Shown one piece after another: positions 1-11,747 of a stretch of DNA of 64,000 bases. The notes below the pieces were generated by a model. The model had not been told where the DNA came from and ran no database searches. It saw only the letters and a program-made list of their open reading frames with translations. Source of the DNA: Trifolium pratense (lineage: Eukaryota > Streptophyta > Magnoliopsida > Fabales > Fabaceae). The DNA lies in contig NC_060065.1 of the NCBI RefSeq assembly GCF_020283565.1, forward strand, positions 21,242,866 to 21,306,865, in the 5' to 3' direction. Within the stretch, counting starts at the first letter, position 1; every line of letters starts with the position of its first letter. The position numbers were made by a program, and so were the translations under genes.

Positions 1-2158
1 TTTTGGATCCATCTACAATTGATATACAATCATCCCCTGCAAATATATTAACAGTTGAAGCCAAAATTGATACAAGTATTTAAGAAAGTGAATATATATA
101 TATATATATATAGGGATTTTAACTTAGACCCTAGTTAGGTCTAAGTTAGCAAGTGCACCTTTTCAATTGGACCAAAATACCCATTCTTTTAATTTTTGAA
201 AGAATAGAGCAACAGGGGCATTTCTGTAAGTTTACATAAAAAAAAAACATAACAACACGCGCCCCACCTTCTTAAACAATTAATAGACGTGGATCCAGTG
301 TCGCGCGTGTACGGAAGGACCATGGTTACAGACCGTTGATTTCCATCAGACAGCCAAGATGTGATCTCATTAAGACTGTCTGATCAATCAGACAGCCCAG
401 ATCATCCTGATCTATCAGATCATCCTGTCTGCGCCACACTAGATTATAAGCTGGAGAGAGAAAATTTTGCTTTTGAAAAAGGCAGCCACGTGTCAGCATA
501 TGAATGGGTCTGCGTGATTTTTTTCATTTTATACTTTAAACTCGATTATTTCGTCGTAAATTAATTTTTTATTTTTTATTTTTTATACCAAAATTCATAA
601 TTTTTTTTTCTCTACAAATAGAGACTTGGTTCGTTTGATTTGGACACCGAAAAAAAAACGCAATTTTTCACTACTTTAAACTCGATTATTTCGTCGTAAA
701 TTAATTTTTTATTTTTTATTTTTTATACCAAAATTCATAATTTTTTTTCCTACAAATAGAGACTTGGTTCGTTTGATTTGGACACCGAAATCCTTCTGAA
801 ACCATTTATATGGTAGAATGGTTTCAGAGAGTTGTAATCTGAAACCATTTTGCTGGTAGAATGGTTTCAGTAAGTTGATTATTAGTTATTTGCTTCTGAA
901 ACCATTTAGCTTGTAGAATGGTTGCACATAGTTGTATTCTGAAACCATTTTACTGGTAGAATGGTTTTAGTGAGTAATTTATTAATTGTGTTTGCTTCTG
1001 AAACCATTTATCTGGTAGAATGGTTTCAGAGAGTTGTAATCTGAAACCATTTTGCTGGTAGAATGGTTTCAGTAAGTTGATTATTAGTTATTTGCTTCTG
1101 AAACCATTTAGCTTGTAGAATGATTGCACATAGTTGTATTCTGAAACCATTTATCTGGTACAATGGTTTCAGAGAGTTGTAATCTGAAACCATTTTGCTG
1201 GTAGAATGGTTTCAGTAAGTTGATTATTAGTTATTTGCTTCTGAAACCATTTAGCTTGTAGAATGGTTGCACATAGTTGTATTCTGAAACCATTTTACTG
1301 GTAGAATGGTTTCAGTGAGTAATTTATTAATTGTGTTTGCTTCTGAAACCATTTATCTGGTAGAATGATTTCAGAGAGTTGTAATCTGAAACCATTTTGC
1401 TGGTAAAATGGTTTCAGTAAGTTGATTATTAGTTATTTGCTTCTGAAACCATTTAGCTTGTAGAATGGTTTCAGAGATTTGTACTCCGAAACCATTTTTC
1501 TGGTAGAATGGTTTCAGTGAGTTGATGTAAGGTAGTGAAAAATGAGATTAAGGTAGTGAAAAATTGGGTTTTTTTTTCTGTGTCCAAATCAAACGAACCA
1601 AGTCTCTATTTGTAGAGAAAAAAAAATTATGAATTTTGGTATAAAAAATAAAAAATAAAAAATTAATTTACGACGAAATAATCGAGTTTAAAGTAGTGAA
1701 AAATTGCGTTTTTTTTTCGGTGTCCAAATCAAACGAACCAAGTCTCTATTTGTAGAGAAAAAAAAATTATGAATTTTGGTATAAAAAATAAAAAATAAAA
1801 AATTAATTTACGACGAAATAATCGAGTTTAAAGTATAAAATGGAAAAAAATCACGCAGACCCATTCATATGCTGACACGTGGCTGCCTTTTTCAAAAGGC
1901 TTTCTCTCTCCTCCCATCCTTCACACCACGCGCTCTTGTCGGCGCGTGTGATGCACGCGCGCTGATTTTGTCCACTAATAGCGTGACACGTGTCCTGGGG
2001 GGGAAAAAAGAAGTGGGGGGCGCGTGTAAAATTGCAGAAAATTACAGAAATGCCCCTGTTGCTCTATTCTTTCAAAAATTAAAAAAATGGGTATTTTTGT
2101 CCAACTCAAAAGGTGCACCTTGCTAACTTAGACCCAACTGGGTCTAAGTTAGCAGCCC

Positions 2159-2238
<80 letters not shown>

Positions 2239-4556
2239 CCTAAAAAAAAGTTACATTACTAAGAAAAACATGCTATGAAACATGAACATTCCTTAGATTA
2301 GGCGTGTCCTGATGTCGAACACATATCGATGTTGGACATCGACATGATGTCGACACTTATTATTACACTGAATTACATATGTCATTTTCTTAAATTATTA
2401 TTGGTGTCAATGTTCGTATTGTGTTCGGTGTCATTGTCCATATCATGTTCAGTGTACGTGTCTGTATCTGTGATTCATAGAAAATATGAGGGGGACATGT
2501 ATGAACGAATTAAGAATACCTGTTCCAATAATAGAGTTTGAGATTTGGATATTCTCTGTATTGGTGACATGAATTCCATCTGTGTTTGGACTATCCCCCG
2601 GCGATGTCACATTGAGGCCAGAAACTCTAACATTTGCAGAATTTTGAAATTGAACATGAATTTGTTGCCCATTTTTTATAGTCAAATCCTCGACTATCAA
2701 GTTGTTGCACTTGTACAAAGTCAGCGCCTACAAAGTCAAACCATAATATATTTATAATATTGAGGCTGAAATATATAAATTTATTTATAATATTTAATTT
2801 TAATCCTTTCAAAATAGACTAGAAAAGGTCAAGACACATACACGTTAATACGTTGTAGAAACCAATTTTAACTCGAAATAAATTTTATAGAGACCAAAAA
2901 CAAAAACAATAATATTAATAAAGAAGTATCTTTAAAAAGACTAATTTAAAATAAAATATTTTTAATTAATACGGACCAAAAATAAAAAGTAGTCAATTTT
3001 TTCAGCACAAAAAATATATTTAACTAGAAAAATTTAAAGACCTGGATCCTCTAAATTTTTTAAAATATTACTGAGAGGGTTATATATACATACCGTAGGG
3101 GCTGCCTTGCAAGGCTGCATAAGATAGAACAAAACAAAAAAAACATGATGATTAGCATTTGAATGAGATTTGATGAGTCAATTAAAAGGATATATTATTA
3201 CTTTTTTTCCAAGTAATTTAGTGGTTAGAAATTCACTTTATAAGGTCAGGGTTCGAACCTCGATCCCTACATATTACATGCAATGTTTATGCAAACTGAG
3301 CTCCCGTGAGTTTAATTTAGTTTGTAGGAACATCACATTATATATACAGAAGCCGAAGTTCGAACCCAGACACTACGCTTATTCATTTTAAAAATGAAAT
3401 TTCTAACCATCAGACTACTTAACCAAAAAATATTATGCTTTAATTGTGATATATTCTTACAAGCTTTTCGTTCTTTTTGCATGAATTTTGCCACCAAATA
3501 TTTCCATTTCCATCAATGGTTCCACCACCATTAAGAGTTAGTTTTTGAATACTATCAAACATAAGCCAGTGTGTAGGATCTTGATTGTAATCAGATGGAT
3601 TATCTGATGCTTGAAGGGTTCCAGAGATCTGAAATGTTATAGTGTTGGATTTGCAAGGGCCAGAGAATGTGATTGGCTTAACAAGATAATTCCTTTTAGC
3701 AGCTACCACAACAATTGATCCCTTGGTTGAACATGCTACTTCCCAAACCTTCTTCAATGCCTGAAATAATACCACCATGTAGCCATAAATTACAAATATT
3801 GTCATTTTTTATCAAGTTCTCCATTTTTTATCATTGATCGATTATTTTCTAGTAGTTTATTAAAACTCGCATAGCAATTAATTAATACTATTTAATTATT
3901 AATTATAAAGGTATGACATCGATAAAAATTGAGAAAAAAATGATAAACTATAAACTACTTCTTGAAGTAGCTTATCCAAAAATTACTATAGGCTATTAAA
4001 GAAATATAAGCTCGTGAGAAAATATTCTCTATCTACTTATCCAAAAATACTATAAGCTATTACATAAATATAAGCTCGTGAGAAAATATTGTCGCCCATA
4101 TGGTATTATCATTTTTATTTTCATAAACCATTAGGATAGCTTATAAAACAACTTATAGCTTATAAAAAATAGTTTGACTTCATTTTATTTCGTCGAAGAA
4201 GTCTTCATTTAATAACAATTTATGCTATAAATATTTTATCCAAACTAGATCTTATTAGGATTGGTAAAAATAAATATACATACCTGTGTATCATCAGTTT
4301 TTCCATCTCCTTGAGCTCCATAATCATCAACATCAAATGTTTTAAGTGAAGGTGAATTAGTGTCACCCAACTTGCTCAATAAGCTCAAAACATGATTTGT
4401 ACTTTGCTTGATAATTCCCTTGAATGTTCCACCATCATTAATATAAGGAGAATCATCAACAATTGAACTAAGTGGGTCCTCATGCAAGGTTGTACTATAA
4501 CAAGTAACAAAACAAATAATGATCATAATGAATGTGAGATATCTTTGGAAAGCCAT
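1..4556 (-). CDS. Polygalacturonase (GH28), 5' part of gene, continues past left edge
   Basis: Pectin-degrading endo/exo-polygalacturonase, expected to be secreted to the cell wall. Spliced model (minus): exon 1 4556-4284, exon 2 3760-3461, micro-exon 3114-3094, exon 4 2727-2520, exon 5 36-1 (continues). All junctions are GT/AG and keep frame. Residues 1-21 form a hydrophobic signal peptide (MAFQRYLTFIMIIICFVTCY). The family's N-terminal motif FDVDDYGAQGDGKTDDTQ closes exon 1, GGGTIDGNG lies in exon 2, NTDG (about residues 246-249) in exon 4 and GDDCIS in exon 5. NTDG and DD are the first two of the four GH28 signature motifs; the HG and RIK motifs would lie outside the window. No stop or frameshift is seen, so the gene may be intact. 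Intron 4 is inflated to about 2.5 kb by a TIR element and a (TA)n tract; intron 3 lies beside two SINE-like copies in intron 2. Exact substrate class (endo or exo) cannot be told. Confidence 0.88.
113..2160. mobile_element. 2-kb long-TIR DNA element inserted in (TA)n, in polygalacturonase intron
   Basis: The right end reads, inward, GGGGGCTGCTAACTTAGACC. The left end is an eroded version (GGGATTTTAACTTAGACC). Long inverted arms follow: about 113-790 against 1525-2160, sharing the rule 'gacctaagttagca / gtgcacctttt / CAT-TC-TT-T' and a roughly 125-bp AT-rich block that is itself tandemly doubled in both arms. The arms differ in a GC-rich stretch (about 250-460 versus 1875-2030), so they are not simple mirror copies. 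The element is flanked on both sides by (TA)n. No transposase ORF is present, so it is non-autonomous. A second member begins at 63547. The superfamily is not certain; microsatellite-targeting MITEs such as rice Micron are the closest known behaviour. Confidence 0.8.
796..1517. repeat. Array of 15 hairpin units inside the TIR element
   Basis: Fifteen roughly 32-bp units of the form CTGAAACCATT...AATGGTTTCAG, each an imperfect palindrome, separated by 10-30 bp spacers. Units differ in the loop and spacer and recur in a fixed order A-B-C-D (loops tatctgg, tttgctgg, tagcttg, tttactgg) with a period of about 202 bp. One D unit is missing between 1098 and 1140. This is higher-order tandem growth of a four-unit block. 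Confidence 0.85.
2161..2236. repeat. (TA)n microsatellite
   Basis: Uninterrupted AT dinucleotide run directly abutting the right end of the TIR element; the matching left run is at about 91-112. Confidence 0.98.
3094..3114 (-). other. 21-nt micro-exon of the polygalacturonase gene
   Basis: Exactly seven codons reading P-C-K-A-A-P-T, preceded by TGCAG and followed by GTATGT on the minus strand. Without it the protein would jump from ...NEKL to ALTLYKC and lose the conserved P-C-x-x-A-P-T stretch that GH28 plant enzymes have between the WW-x-NSCK region and the ALT(F/L)YKC strand. It joins a phase-0 donor (3461) to a phase-0 acceptor (2727). Confidence 0.85.
3203..3320 (-). mobile_element. SINE-like tRNA-derived copy
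   Basis: Minus strand shows a B-box GGTTCGAACCC, then a tail region ending in poly(A) (T run on + at 3202-3208). It is related to the SINE copies at 5195, 29686 and 32050. It lies in intron 2 of the polygalacturonase gene. The A-box end is degraded. Confidence 0.6.
3321..3428 (+). mobile_element. SINE-like copy, opposite orientation
   Basis: Plus-strand B-box-like AGTTCGAACCC followed by the family 3' segment (aaatttctaaccatcagact...) and a short A-rich end. It forms an inverted pair with the copy at 3203-3320. Confidence 0.5.
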
Positions 4557-4686
4557 TGTCTTGACTTTGTTTTTGCTATCACTTAATTTGTCAAATAGTG
4601 AGAATGAATGTTTTTTGGTGGTTTAGATATGAGAATGAATATAGCTAGGTAACTTTGGTGAGGAATGTTGTGAAGGGGATTGTGTG

Positions 4687-4694
4687 TATTTATA
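4687..4694 (-). promoter_or_regulatory. TATA box of the polygalacturonase gene
   Basis: Minus-strand TATAAATA lies about 130 nt upstream of the ATG at 4556, a normal distance for a plant TATA box plus short leader. Confidence 0.6.
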
Positions 4695-5194
4695 GACAAA
4701 GAAATGATAAATATGTTTGGCTTTAGTTCTTCATGGGTATAGTACGGTATGGAAGAATGTGATTGTGATTGAGACGAAATGATCTCTAAGGTACATTTTG
4801 ACTTTAGTTCCATACACCCTTGTTTACTAATGTGTCATCAAGGATAAAATGATTATGATTATGTTTAATTAATTACTTTGATCCAATTTCGTGGAATAAT
4901 TTTTTTATTACAATAGATTTTTTCCACAAAAAATGAAGTGGTAACTATAATACCTATGTCAATAATATGTATTTTTTTTTTAACCAATCGTTAATTGATT
5001 CAATAGTAATTGACGCTGAATTTAATAGGAAGAACCACGATTCAATTCCCGTAACTGTGATTGGGAGATGGCTAAAGTCACTTGATTTCATAACTGACCC
5101 CCGAACCTGATTAAATTAGTGGTGAAAAAAAACTCACTTTTTTTTATGGACCTGCTAAAAAAATTATATTATTCACAATTTTCGCAAATAAAAG

Positions 5195-5330
5195 TGTGTT
5201 TTTTTTTATTTTGGTCAAGTAGTCTAGTGACTAAAAACTCCATCTTAAAAATAAATAAGTGGAGTGTCCCGTGTTCGAACCCGAACTCATGCATATACAC
5301 ATATAAGACACATATAGTGCAAGGATACAT
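5195..5330 (-). mobile_element. SINE-like copy, decayed
   Basis: Minus-strand GGGTTCGAACACGGGACAC with the family 3' end ...ctagactacttgaccaaaat and a poly(A) tail at 5198-5207. The 5' A-box half is diverged. Confidence 0.55.
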
Positions 5331-5824
5331 TACCCTTGATCTTCAAGGGCCCATATTCGAACCCCCTTTTTGTATTAAAATTGATCTTTTGTTGAAAAAG
5401 AACATAACAAAATACTCCCTCGGTTACTTTTTAAATATCCGTTTAAAATAACAATACCAAATTAAGAAAGTGTATTTTTGCACTTTATCTTTCTATTATA
5501 CTCTAATTTTAATCCGCCAATAAATTCCTATTTTTTTGCACACACTTTTTCTTTCCAATAAATTAAATATATTATGTAAAAAAAACAAAATTAAATATAT
5601 TATGTACCAAAAACATTAATAAAATAAAATTAACTTTGATTCGATAAAATTATAGTATAACAATTAACTGCTACTTATCTAAAAAAATTTATTCACAATA
5701 GAACAATCTCTTTTAGGACATTTTGTAACTAATAAATCCTTCATTTTAGAATAAAGAGAATCTCAAATATTTGAACTTCATAATCCCTCATTTGGGAGCT
5801 CACGATCTCGCATTTTATACCTCT

Positions 5825-6670
5825 TGTAACATCACAAACTGCTTTCAGGATGACCGACTGACCCCATAAACCAACACGAGTCTTTTCAGCGTGCTTTGTC
5901 CTCACTCGCATGCTTTCTGGGAAAACTTCCCAGAATGTCACTCATCCAAAGACTACTCCAAGTCAAGCACGCTTAATTGTGGAGTTCTTATCGAATGAGC
6001 TACCGAAAAGAAGATGCATCTTGTTGGTATAGGTAGTACTCATCAATCCTTATAAGTCTTCCTTCCACCATGCAATCTGAAACCTGCACAGCCTCAGGAT
6101 CCCTCTCATTCCGATGTGAATTAAGTTCTTGCCTAGAAGCTGTCAGGAGCCGCACATTGTCATGCCTCGTGCACCAGCGACCACTCCCTGCGCCCTCGTT
6201 AGCTTCGGGTGTTACATGCCCACCAGCTTCCACTTGGTTCGTCCCCGAACCACATCGTACTAGGAGAGGTCTGCTCTGATACCATTTGTAACATCCTAAA
6301 TTGCTTTCAGGATGACCGATTGACCCCACAACCCAACACGAGTCTTTTAGCGTACTTTGTCCTCACTCGCACGCTTTCCGGGAAAATTTTCCAGAAGGTC
6401 TCCCATCCAAAGACTACTTCAAGTCAAGCACGTTGGAGTTCTTATCGAATGAGCTACCGAAAAGAAGATGTATCTTGTTGGTATAGGTAGTACCCATCAA
6501 TCCTTATAAGCCTTCCTTCCACCATGCAATATGAAACCTGCACAGCCTCAGGATCCCTCTCATTCCGATGTGAATTCGGTTCTTGCCTAGAAGCTGCCAG
6601 GAGCCGCACATTGTCATGCCTCGTGCACCGGCGACCACTCCCTGCGCCCTCGTTAGCTTCGGGTGTTACA
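5825..6670 (-). mobile_element. Complete TRIM (miniature LTR retrotransposon)
   Basis: Two direct repeats, 5825-6216 (392 bp) and 6287-6670 (384 bp), both starting TGTAACATC and ending GGTGTTACA, enclose only 70 bp. The 70 bp holds, two bases from the right LTR, the minus-strand primer binding site TGGTATCAGAGC (6273-6284), complementary to initiator-tRNA-Met. A purine-rich stretch sits just before the left LTR (minus). The 5-bp target duplication CCTCT is present at 5820-5824 and 6671-6675. There is no coding capacity. This meets every structural test for a TRIM. Confidence 0.93.
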
Positions 6671-6675
6671 CCTCT

Positions 6676-7235
6676 TATTTATTAATATTACTACACTATA
6701 AATTTTTTGAAATTCTGATTTTTACGAGGCTCTATGCCATAATCCATAATCCATGTAGCACATGCATAAAAGACGCCTCCGACTCCATTATTATTTATCT
6801 TACACATTTTATTATTGGTGTGTGTTGTTCCAATCCAACACTCACATTTAATAAAGTCATACTTCTTTTATAATTTATACAGTTATAATACCCGCAGACT
6901 TTGGCTTGCATGCACGTTGATGAATAACAAATACCCGCACGAGCCTAGCTTGGTCTGGACGTAACAAGTAACAACAATTCATTGTATCTAAGCACTAACA
7001 GTACTCCCACACATTGCGTTCAATTAATTACTTACAATAACAAGTAATTATAGTTTTCACTTTTCGATTTTGTGTGAAAAAATCGATCATCACTTTTACT
7101 CTTGAAAATTAGAATAGTTTATCTTGAAAATCATCTTTAATAGATAATTTTTGTTAAAAATATATTTTTATGATAGTAAACAAATTTTAGTAGTTCATCT
7201 TGAAAACCATTATAAAGTGAGTTGAACAAATTTAA

Positions 7236-7306
<71 letters not shown>

Positions 7307-8622
7307 GAGAAAAGGTTCATACTTTCACTTTGAGGTTCGTTTAGATGAATTTATTTTCGAGCTTATGCGAAATAATTTATATAAAAAATACAATTTTTGT
7401 TAATGTAAACTTATAAAGTAACATAAAAATTTATTTATTTGCATAAACTAAAAAAAAATCAAATTCAAACAGACCCTCACTATAGAATTTTGTCAGGATT
7501 CAAAAGAAACTCTCCTTAAAAATAATCAATAATATATTGGAATCTATTTTATGTGTGTTTAGAACTTTTTTTTTCTTCTAAAAGATTTGAATTCATACAT
7601 CTGCAAACACAACTAATTTTAATGATATAAAACTACTTTTTTTGGTCAACATATATATAAAACTAAATAAAATGGGCGCATTCTTACATTTTATAATATT
7701 TAATTTCCCACATCACAGGAGCTGGTAACTTTAACTGCAAGCCATCCATTTTTGTTCACTTTAATTGAAACTTCCATCATTTAAATTTGTGTGGTCCTCT
7801 AAAGTCCACTTTACTTGTAGTAACTACGTTGATCCATATTCTCCTCTAAAGTCCCCTTTATTTTTTGTTGTTGTTGTTTACAAGAGTTGAAGATCGAGTT
7901 ACGACCATTAACATACTATCTAAATCTGTCACCACTAGACCAAACCTAACGATTTAACAAAATATATATTATGCATATTATTAATAGGATTATTAGGTTT
8001 AAGGAAAGGATTTATATTACGTAATGTAGCAAATTAATGTTGGAATTCTATATGTCTAACACGCCAAACTCAAATAGGATTACCATGACAACCAAAAGAG
8101 AACAAGTACAGTATGCATTTGTAAATTTCTATTGTGACAAATTCTTTGATTTACAACATTTCAGGAATTGTTTGGTAGAGGAGCAAAACAAGCAACCAGG
8201 TTATGAATCTATCATGGAAATAAGTCTTCTCACGTAATCAAGATGCATGATTGTGCATGTGATCCATATTCATTGGTGTTATGCCATGTGGCATCATAGG
8301 TTATATTAAATTCCCATGATCATATATAGTGATGGGAAGAGATGAAGGCAGTAATCTAATTTTGGATATTGTTATATATCATCAGATATGGAGATAATTA
8401 GATACATATAGCCACCTAAGAATTTTAGGCAAGTAAAGTTTTTGTTGAAGTTTTGATTAATAAGTAATTGTCATCTAAATGTATTTTGATTCTATATATA
8501 TATAGCTTACTTTGATGTATATGAATATTTAGATAGTAGTTTACGGGTATTTTAGATCAGGTAATGTCAACTAATAAATTCAAAATATGAATAAATGTGA
8601 CTGTGAGAATTCAAATAAGTTA
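6676..8622. other. AT-rich intergenic DNA, no gene seen
   Basis: Very AT-rich with a (TA)n tract at 7231-7303. The short open frame at 8037-8237 has no family resemblance and looks like chance. Nothing else is supportable. Confidence 0.6.
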
Positions 8623-9933
8623 AGAGTATGTTTGGATGGAGAAATTTTTTGAGGTAAAATAATGTTTCGAAGGAATTCAAATGATTTAAGGTGAATTCCA
8701 TTGTTTGGATGAAAATTTGAAGAATTTTTAAAATGATGAAAAATTATGAAGTATTTTGTTCAACTTAAATTTAGAGAATTTCAAAATGACACGTAAAAGC
8801 AAATAATTTGAAATTCCTTCTTCTCTATAAACTTTTAAAAATTACTAATTGATCGAAAAGCTTAATATTAGCCGAAAAACCTAAAATCGACAATAAACAC
8901 TAAAATTGGCCAAAAAAACAAAAAATCGGCCAAAAAACCAAAAATTGACTATAAACCATAAAATCGGCTGAAAACCCAAAAAATTGGGAGAAAAACCTAA
9001 AATCAGCCAAAATCTAAAAAATCAAATATAAACCCTGAAATCAGCCGAAAACCTAAAATCGATCGAAAACCCAAAAAATAGGCTGAAAAACTAAAAAATA
9101 TGCTGAAAAACCCAAAGTCGACCCTAAACCCAAAAAACTCGGCAGAAAAACTAAAATCGGCAAAAATCCAAAAAATCGACTATAAACCCTAAAATCGACC
9201 GAAAACCCGAAAAATCAGCCAAAAACTTAAAATCGACCGAAACCCAAAATACCGACCGAAAAACCAAAAATATGCCGAAAAACCCAAAGTCGACCCTAAA
9301 CCCAAAAAAATCGGCCGAAAACTTAAAATCGGCCAAAATCTCAAAAATAGACTATAAACCCTAAAATCGGTCGAAAACCAAAGATCGACCGAAAACTCAA
9401 AAAATCGACCGAAAACTCAAAAAATCGACCGAAAAACCTAAAATCAACCAAAAACCCTAAAATATACTATAAACCCAAAAAACTCGGGCGAAAACCTAAA
9501 CTCGGCCGATTTTAGGGTTTATAGTCGATTTTTGGTTTTCCAGTCGATTTTTGGGTTTATAGTCATTTTTTGGGTTTTTGGCCGATTTTAGGTTTTTCGG
9601 CCGATTTTTGGTTTAGGTTCGATTTTTGGTTTCTCGACTGACTTTTTGGTTTTTCGGCCGATTTTTCGAGTTTGAGATCGATTTTGGGTTTAGTCTTCAT
9701 TTTAGGTTTTCGGCCGCTTTTTTGGGTTTAGGGTCAATTTTATTAAGATAAATAAAATTAAGTGAAAAAAATTTAATTACATTACCCAAACAAAGAATTT
9801 TACAATTGATGGAATTTCACCACTTTATCCAAACAATGGAATTTGAAAATCAAGGAAATTCATTTGAATCAATCGAATTGCGTAATATTTAAAATCTCTT
9901 GAATTTCTGCAATCCCTTATCCAAAAACACTCT
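8623..9933. mobile_element. Foldback/TIR element with telomere-like minisatellite core
   Basis: Ends AGAGTATGTTTGGAT and ATCCAAAAACACTCT are inverted, and sub-terminal sequences are also inverted (gaattccattgtttgg / ccaaacaatggaattt). The core (8870-9740) is a degenerate roughly 20-bp minisatellite of the type AAACCCTAAAATCGRCCGAA. It reverses strand near 9505, so the left half reads ccgaaaaccc and the right half gggttttcgg. The core contains the plant telomere heptamer (CCCTAAA) in many units. No clear target duplication was found. Confidence 0.65.
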
Positions 9934-10242
9934 AGAAATTCTTTGAATTTCTAATAGATGTGTGAGGAAATGGTGAAAATGGCTTTGAAATTAATCTAAT
10001 ACTAGGTTTTAAGTGGTTGCTTAAATGACCATTCTGCCCATGTTTTTTATAATGTCATGTCATGTGGCACCTAAAGACCATTTTACCTTTAAATTTAACT
10101 TTTGCTCTTATGTGTGATTCCCATACTTTTTCTCATTTTTTTATGGAAAATTAATTAATATTAATAGGACCAAACTTATGTGCACAGCCATACACACAGT
10201 TTTTACTGTGCTATATACATGGAGGTAGTTATTTTTAATTAA

Positions 10243-11502
10243 GGGTAAATGATCATTTACCCCCTGCAAAATAAGTAAATTTTCGTTTACCCCCTATGCA
10301 GATTTTTTTTCTGTTTACCCCTGCAAAATTTAGATTCCCTCATTTTGCCCTCTGGGTGTACAGCAGGACATGTGACTTTGCAAATCTGCTGATGTGGCTT
10401 GTACACGTGGAAAAAATCATTTATATTTATTTTTTAAATTCCACGTTAGATAATATTTTTTTAAAATAAAAATAATTTTTTTCCTTCAAAATAAAAAAAC
10501 AAATGTTCTTATTTTTTTCCCCCAAAATTTTTTTCCTAAATTTTTTTTTTTTAAAATTTCTAAGCGAATTTGAAATATTTCCAAAAAAATAAAATAAATA
10601 ATTTTCTTATTTTGCTCCCAAAATAAAGATTTACTCCGAAATAAAGTTTATTTCCAAAATAAAATTTGGAAGATTTATTTTCAAATTTTTTTGAATTAAA
10701 AAAAACATAATCTTTATTTTTTAAAAACAAAACTTTATTTTTTTTTGTTAATCTCTTTGAATTAAAAAAAAATAGAAAAATAAGTTTGATTCATGTTTTT
10801 CTCTTCTACCAAAACCATTTGCCCTAGAACACTAGAACTAGAAAAAATAGAAAGAAGCATAAGACAACAACGAAGTAGAAGACGACGACGAATACAATCA
10901 CGACGGTGTAAGAAAACGATTCCGGCAAAGATTCTATTTTTTTTTTAATTCAAAAAGATTTGAAAATAAATCTTTAAAAGCTTTATTTTGGAAATAAACT
11001 TTATTTGGGAGCAAAATAAGAAAATTTGTTTTTTAATTTTATGAAAAAAATAATAATTTTGTACGGAAAAAAATTTATTTGTAGGAAATTTTTTTAAAAT
11101 TTTGTAGGAAAAAAATTGATTTGTAGGATTTTTTATTTTTGAAAAAAAATAAATAAGAAAATTCTTTTTTTTTTATTTTGTAGGAAAAAAAATTTAAATT
11201 TCTTTTGTAGGATTTTTTTATTTTGGAAAAAAAAATCGTTTTTTTTATTTTGTAGGAAAAAAAATTAATTTCTTTTTTGAAAAAAATATCATTTGACGTG
11301 GAATTAAAAAAAATAAATATAAATAATTTTTTCCATGTATACAAGCCACATCAGCAAATTTGCTTAGTCACTTGTCCTGCTGTACACCCAGGGGGCAAAA
11401 TGAGGGAATCTATTTTTTACAGGGGGTAAACAGAAAAAAAATTTGCATAGGGGGGTAAACGAAAATTTGCTTATTTTGCAGGGGGTAAATGATCATTTAC
11501 CC
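10243..11502. mobile_element. Long-TIR foldback element
   Basis: Both ends are the perfect 20-bp palindrome GGGTAAATGATCATTTACCC. Inverted arms of about 180 bp follow (10243-10425 and 11320-11502: 'ccccctgcaaaataag', 'tttgccctctgggtgtacagcaggac', 'ctgatgtggcttgtacacgtgg'), then AT-rich, partly inverted sequence. Between 10790 and 10940 lies a GC-richer single-copy island (agaagacgacgacgaatac...) that may be captured DNA. No transposase and no convincing target duplication. Confidence 0.75.
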
Positions 11503-11747
11503 TGATTTTTTCTATATGGAGTGGGTATGCTATCTCAATTTTAATTTTTGTACCCCTATTTAATAATACCACCATATAATATTTTTAGGCGCATTATTTT
11601 CAAAGTCACTGTGCAGTGGCCCATACATAGGTTCGACCCGGCCTAGTTGGAAACTCACAAACCCTAGACACAAAATCGCACATCAAACGCATATAAGTAC
11701 ATCACATCACCAACTGGAAGAACCAAACAAATACGGCGGCAATCAAA

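Noticed and set aside
796..1517. CRISPR-like array of palindromic repeats with spacers
   Set aside because: Plant nuclear context, spacers are themselves repeated in order, repeats vary, and the array lies inside a TIR transposon with no cas-like gene.
1869..2126. 85-codon frame in the right arm of the TIR element
   Set aside because: No transposase or other domain; lies in terminal inverted sequence.
5741..6490. Several 66-109-codon frames on both strands
   Set aside because: All fall in the TRIM LTRs and repeat between the two LTRs; non-coding.
8037..8237. 66-codon frame
   Set aside because: No recognisable motif, no promoter or splice context, AT-rich surroundings.
9151..9336. Phe-rich minus-strand frame
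   Set aside because: Low-complexity translation of the aaaatcgrccgaa minisatellite.
11075..11344. 89-codon Lys/Phe/Ile-rich minus-strand frame
   Set aside because: Low-complexity AT-rich arm of a foldback element.
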